Assembly (NCBI GenBank): GCA_944321295.1
Contig: CALUKU010000005.1
Location: 1-64,000 of the forward strand
DNA: 64,000 nucleotides
From: an uncultured Prevotella sp.
Lineage (GTDB): Bacteria > Bacteroidota > Bacteroidia > Bacteroidales > Bacteroidaceae
Direction of reading: 5' to 3'
Positions 62,731-64,000 of the stretch are shown piece by piece. Position 1 is the first letter of the stretch. Every line of letters starts with the position of its first letter. The notes under the pieces were generated by a model. The model ran no database searches and was not told the origin of the DNA. It was given only the letters and a program-made list of their open reading frames with translations. Both the position numbers and the translations under genes were made by a program.

Positions 62731-63480
62731 TCCGAAGCGTCCGGTTATGTAGTTCTGGGTTTCCTCCTTGGCCGGGTTGGTGAATATTTTCGTCGTCGTG
62801 TCGTATTCGACAAGTCGGCCGAGGTAGAAGAAGGCCGTCTTGTCGCTTACGCGGGTGGCCTGCTGCATGTTGTGGGTGACGATGACTATGGTGTAGTCTT
62901 TCTTTATTTCGTGTATCAGCTCCTCGACCTTCGCCGTTGATATGGGGTCGAGGGCCGAGGCCGGCTCGTCCATGAGCAGCACCGACGGGGCCACGGCCAT
63001 GGCGCGCGCTATGCAGAGGCGCTGCTGCTGTCCGCCGGAGAGGGCGTAGGCCGACTTCTTGAGCTTGTCCTTCACTTCGTCCCAGAGGGCGGCGCCCCTG
63101 AGCGACTTCTCCACGCGCTCGGCTATGAAGCGCTCGTCCTTGACGCCGTTGACGCGCAGCCCGTAGGCCACGTTCTCGTAAATGCTCTTGGGGAAGGGGT
63201 TGGGGCGCTGGAACACCATGCCTACGTTCTTCCTCAGCTCGTCTACGTTGACCGAGCGGTCGTAGATGTTGCGGCCGTCGATGTTGATTTCGCCCTCGAG
63301 GCGCGTGCCGGGTATGAGGTCGTTCATGCGGTTGAAAAGGCGCAGGAATGTCGACTTGCCGCAGCCTGACGGGCCTATGAAGGCCACCACCTCGTTCTCC
63401 TCTATGTTCATGTTGATTCCTTTCAGGGCGTGGAACGACCCGTAGTGGAAGTCAACGTTCTTGGCTTCAATCTTGCTCAT
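62728..63480 (-). CDS. pstB: Phosphate ABC transporter ATP-binding protein PstB
   Basis: The ATPase powers high-affinity phosphate import. Walker [10 protein letters not shown] is at 36-44, the signature [14 protein letters not shown] at about 147-160, Walker [12 protein letters not shown] at about 167-177, and the H-loop VTHNM near 200. The 250 residues are standard. It sits between pstA and phoU in the usual order. Confidence 0.97.
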   Translation of the reverse strand: MSKIEAKNVDFHYGSFHALKGINMNIEENEVVAFIGPSGCGKSTFLRLFNRMNDLIPGTRLEGEINIDGRNIYDRSVNVDELRKNVGMVFQRPNPFPKSIYENVAYGLRVNGVKDERFIAERVEKSLRGAALWDEVKDKLKKSAYALSGGQQQRLCIARAMAVAPSVLLMDEPASALDPISTAKVEELIHEIKKDYTIVIVTHNMQQATRVSDKTAFFYLGRLVEYDTTTKIFTNPAKEETQNYITGRFG

Positions 63481-63538
63481 GTCTGTATGTTTTTTAGTCC
63501 GTTTTCAGTTTTACATTTTCAGTTGACGAGTTCACAGT

Positions 63539-63597
63539 GACGAGCAGACAAGGAGATTTGTCTTGTTGCTTGTCTGCTGACGGCTTGTCTGCTCGTC
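63539..63597. repeat. Inverted AGCAGACA-type repeat between pstA and pstB
   Basis: GACGAGCAGACAAG (63539-63552) is mirrored by CTTGTCTGCTCGTC (63584-63597), a 14-bp stem directly past the pstA stop; same word family as 58753-58815. Confidence 0.75.
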
Positions 63598-63599
63598 TG

Positions 63600-64000
63600 C
63601 TAATTAGTCTTCAGCTTGTTCTGGAAGTAGTTGCGCAGCGCGTTGGCAAGCAGGTTGACTAACAGGATGATTATTATCAGCACGAGCGCCGTGCCGTAGG
63701 CTATCGGTATCTGCTTCTCCATGTCGGTGCCGCTGGTTGCCAGCACGTACAGGTGATAGGGCAGGGCCATGCACTGGTCGAAGACGCTCTGCGGCAGCTG
63801 CGGCAGGAAGTAGGCGGCGCAGGTGAAGAGTATCGGCGCCGTTTCGCCCGACACGCGCCCGAGGGCGAGTATGAGGCCGGTTATCACGTTGGGCATAGCC
63901 ATCGGCAGGATGACCTTGCGTATTGTCTGCAACTTGGTGGCGCCGAGGGCGAGGCTGCCTTCACGGAAGCTGTCGGGGATGGCCTTGAGCGCCTCTTCCG
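63600..64000 (-). CDS. pstA: Phosphate ABC transporter permease PstA, 3' part
   Basis: The gene runs off the window edge, so only about the last 133 codons are seen. They carry the permease EAA-type loop (EALKAIPDSFREGSLALGA, encoded from about 64000 down to 63940), then LPMAMPNVITGLILALGRVSGETAPILF and a last helix VLIIIILLVNLLA. This matches the PstA C-terminus. It is followed by pstB after 119 nt that hold a repeat hairpin. Confidence 0.93.
   Translation of the reverse strand, partial: EEALKAIPDSFREGSLALGATKLQTIRKVILPMAMPNVITGLILALGRVSGETAPILFTCAAYFLPQLPQSVFDQCMALPYHLYVLATSGTDMEKQIPIAYGTALVLIIIILLVNLLANALRNYFQNKLKTN

Overview
The window reads as a chromosomal segment of a Bacteroidales bacterium, most probably Prevotellaceae-like. 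Several observations support this. Upstream regions repeatedly carry the Bacteroidota promoter pattern, a TTTG box 19-21 nt before TAnnTTTG, and Shine-Dalgarno sites are weak or absent. The gene content also fits: a T9SS-type C-terminal sorting domain, the small coiled-coil/zapA/rny operon, split methylmalonyl-CoA mutase, a lamin-tail/OadG fusion, an AspT/YidE transporter and a long-form PurF. Coding regions are GC-rich and most genes are ordinary core genes.

Layout. 0-5.6 kb: a secreted-type Ig/Fn3-like protein, then a minus-strand operon rmlA-wzc-HAD hydrolase (surface polysaccharide). 5.8-9.3 kb: a conserved unknown, coiled-coil gene, zapA, rny (division and RNA decay) and a hotdog thioesterase. 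9.3-10.1 kb is gene-free but holds a promoter-to-terminator unit that looks like a small RNA gene, followed by a repeat array. 10.1-21.0 kb, minus strand: TonB-dependent receptor, zinc-ribbon membrane protein, U32 peptidase family protein, metA, pepO-type M13 peptidase, ABC-F ATPase. 21.6-28.9 kb: POT peptide transporter, GH28 pectinase, SLC13 transporter, tex. 29.5-34.8 kb: a surface-glycan island (GT-A enzyme, GT4, GT92, Stealth phosphotransferase, LpxL-like acyltransferase). 35.0-41.8 kb: truA, EamA transporter, dapA, rubrerythrin, L-asparaginase, uxaC. 42.0-51.0 kb: wza-like export lipoprotein, then four genes of glutamine-amide nitrogen use (glmS, purF, carA, carB). 51.7-60.6 kb: both methylmalonyl-CoA mutase subunits, an AspT-type transporter, and three subunits (gamma, biotin carrier, beta) of a sodium-pumping decarboxylase. 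Together these are most of the succinate-to-propionate route, but the carboxyltransferase subunit and the epimerase are absent. 61.0-64.0 kb: a LuxR-type regulator with a degenerate receiver, then phoU, pstB and the 3' part of pstA.

The least expected content is between the genes. Almost every long intergenic region carries imperfect repeats from several distinct families: (i) 22-nt tandem units whose core is a small hairpin that changes on both sides together, in six arrays; (ii) two 168-bp inverted-repeat elements of identical length; (iii) a roughly 170-bp palindromic element with a CCCGGACTTGATCCGGG core; (iv) a TGTCACAATGTCA inverted repeat coupled to the 22-nt array at two loci; (v) heptamer TGMATTR repeats ending just before a regulator gene; (vi) AGCAGACA octamers inside two operons. 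No transposase, CRISPR array, tRNA or rRNA was seen.
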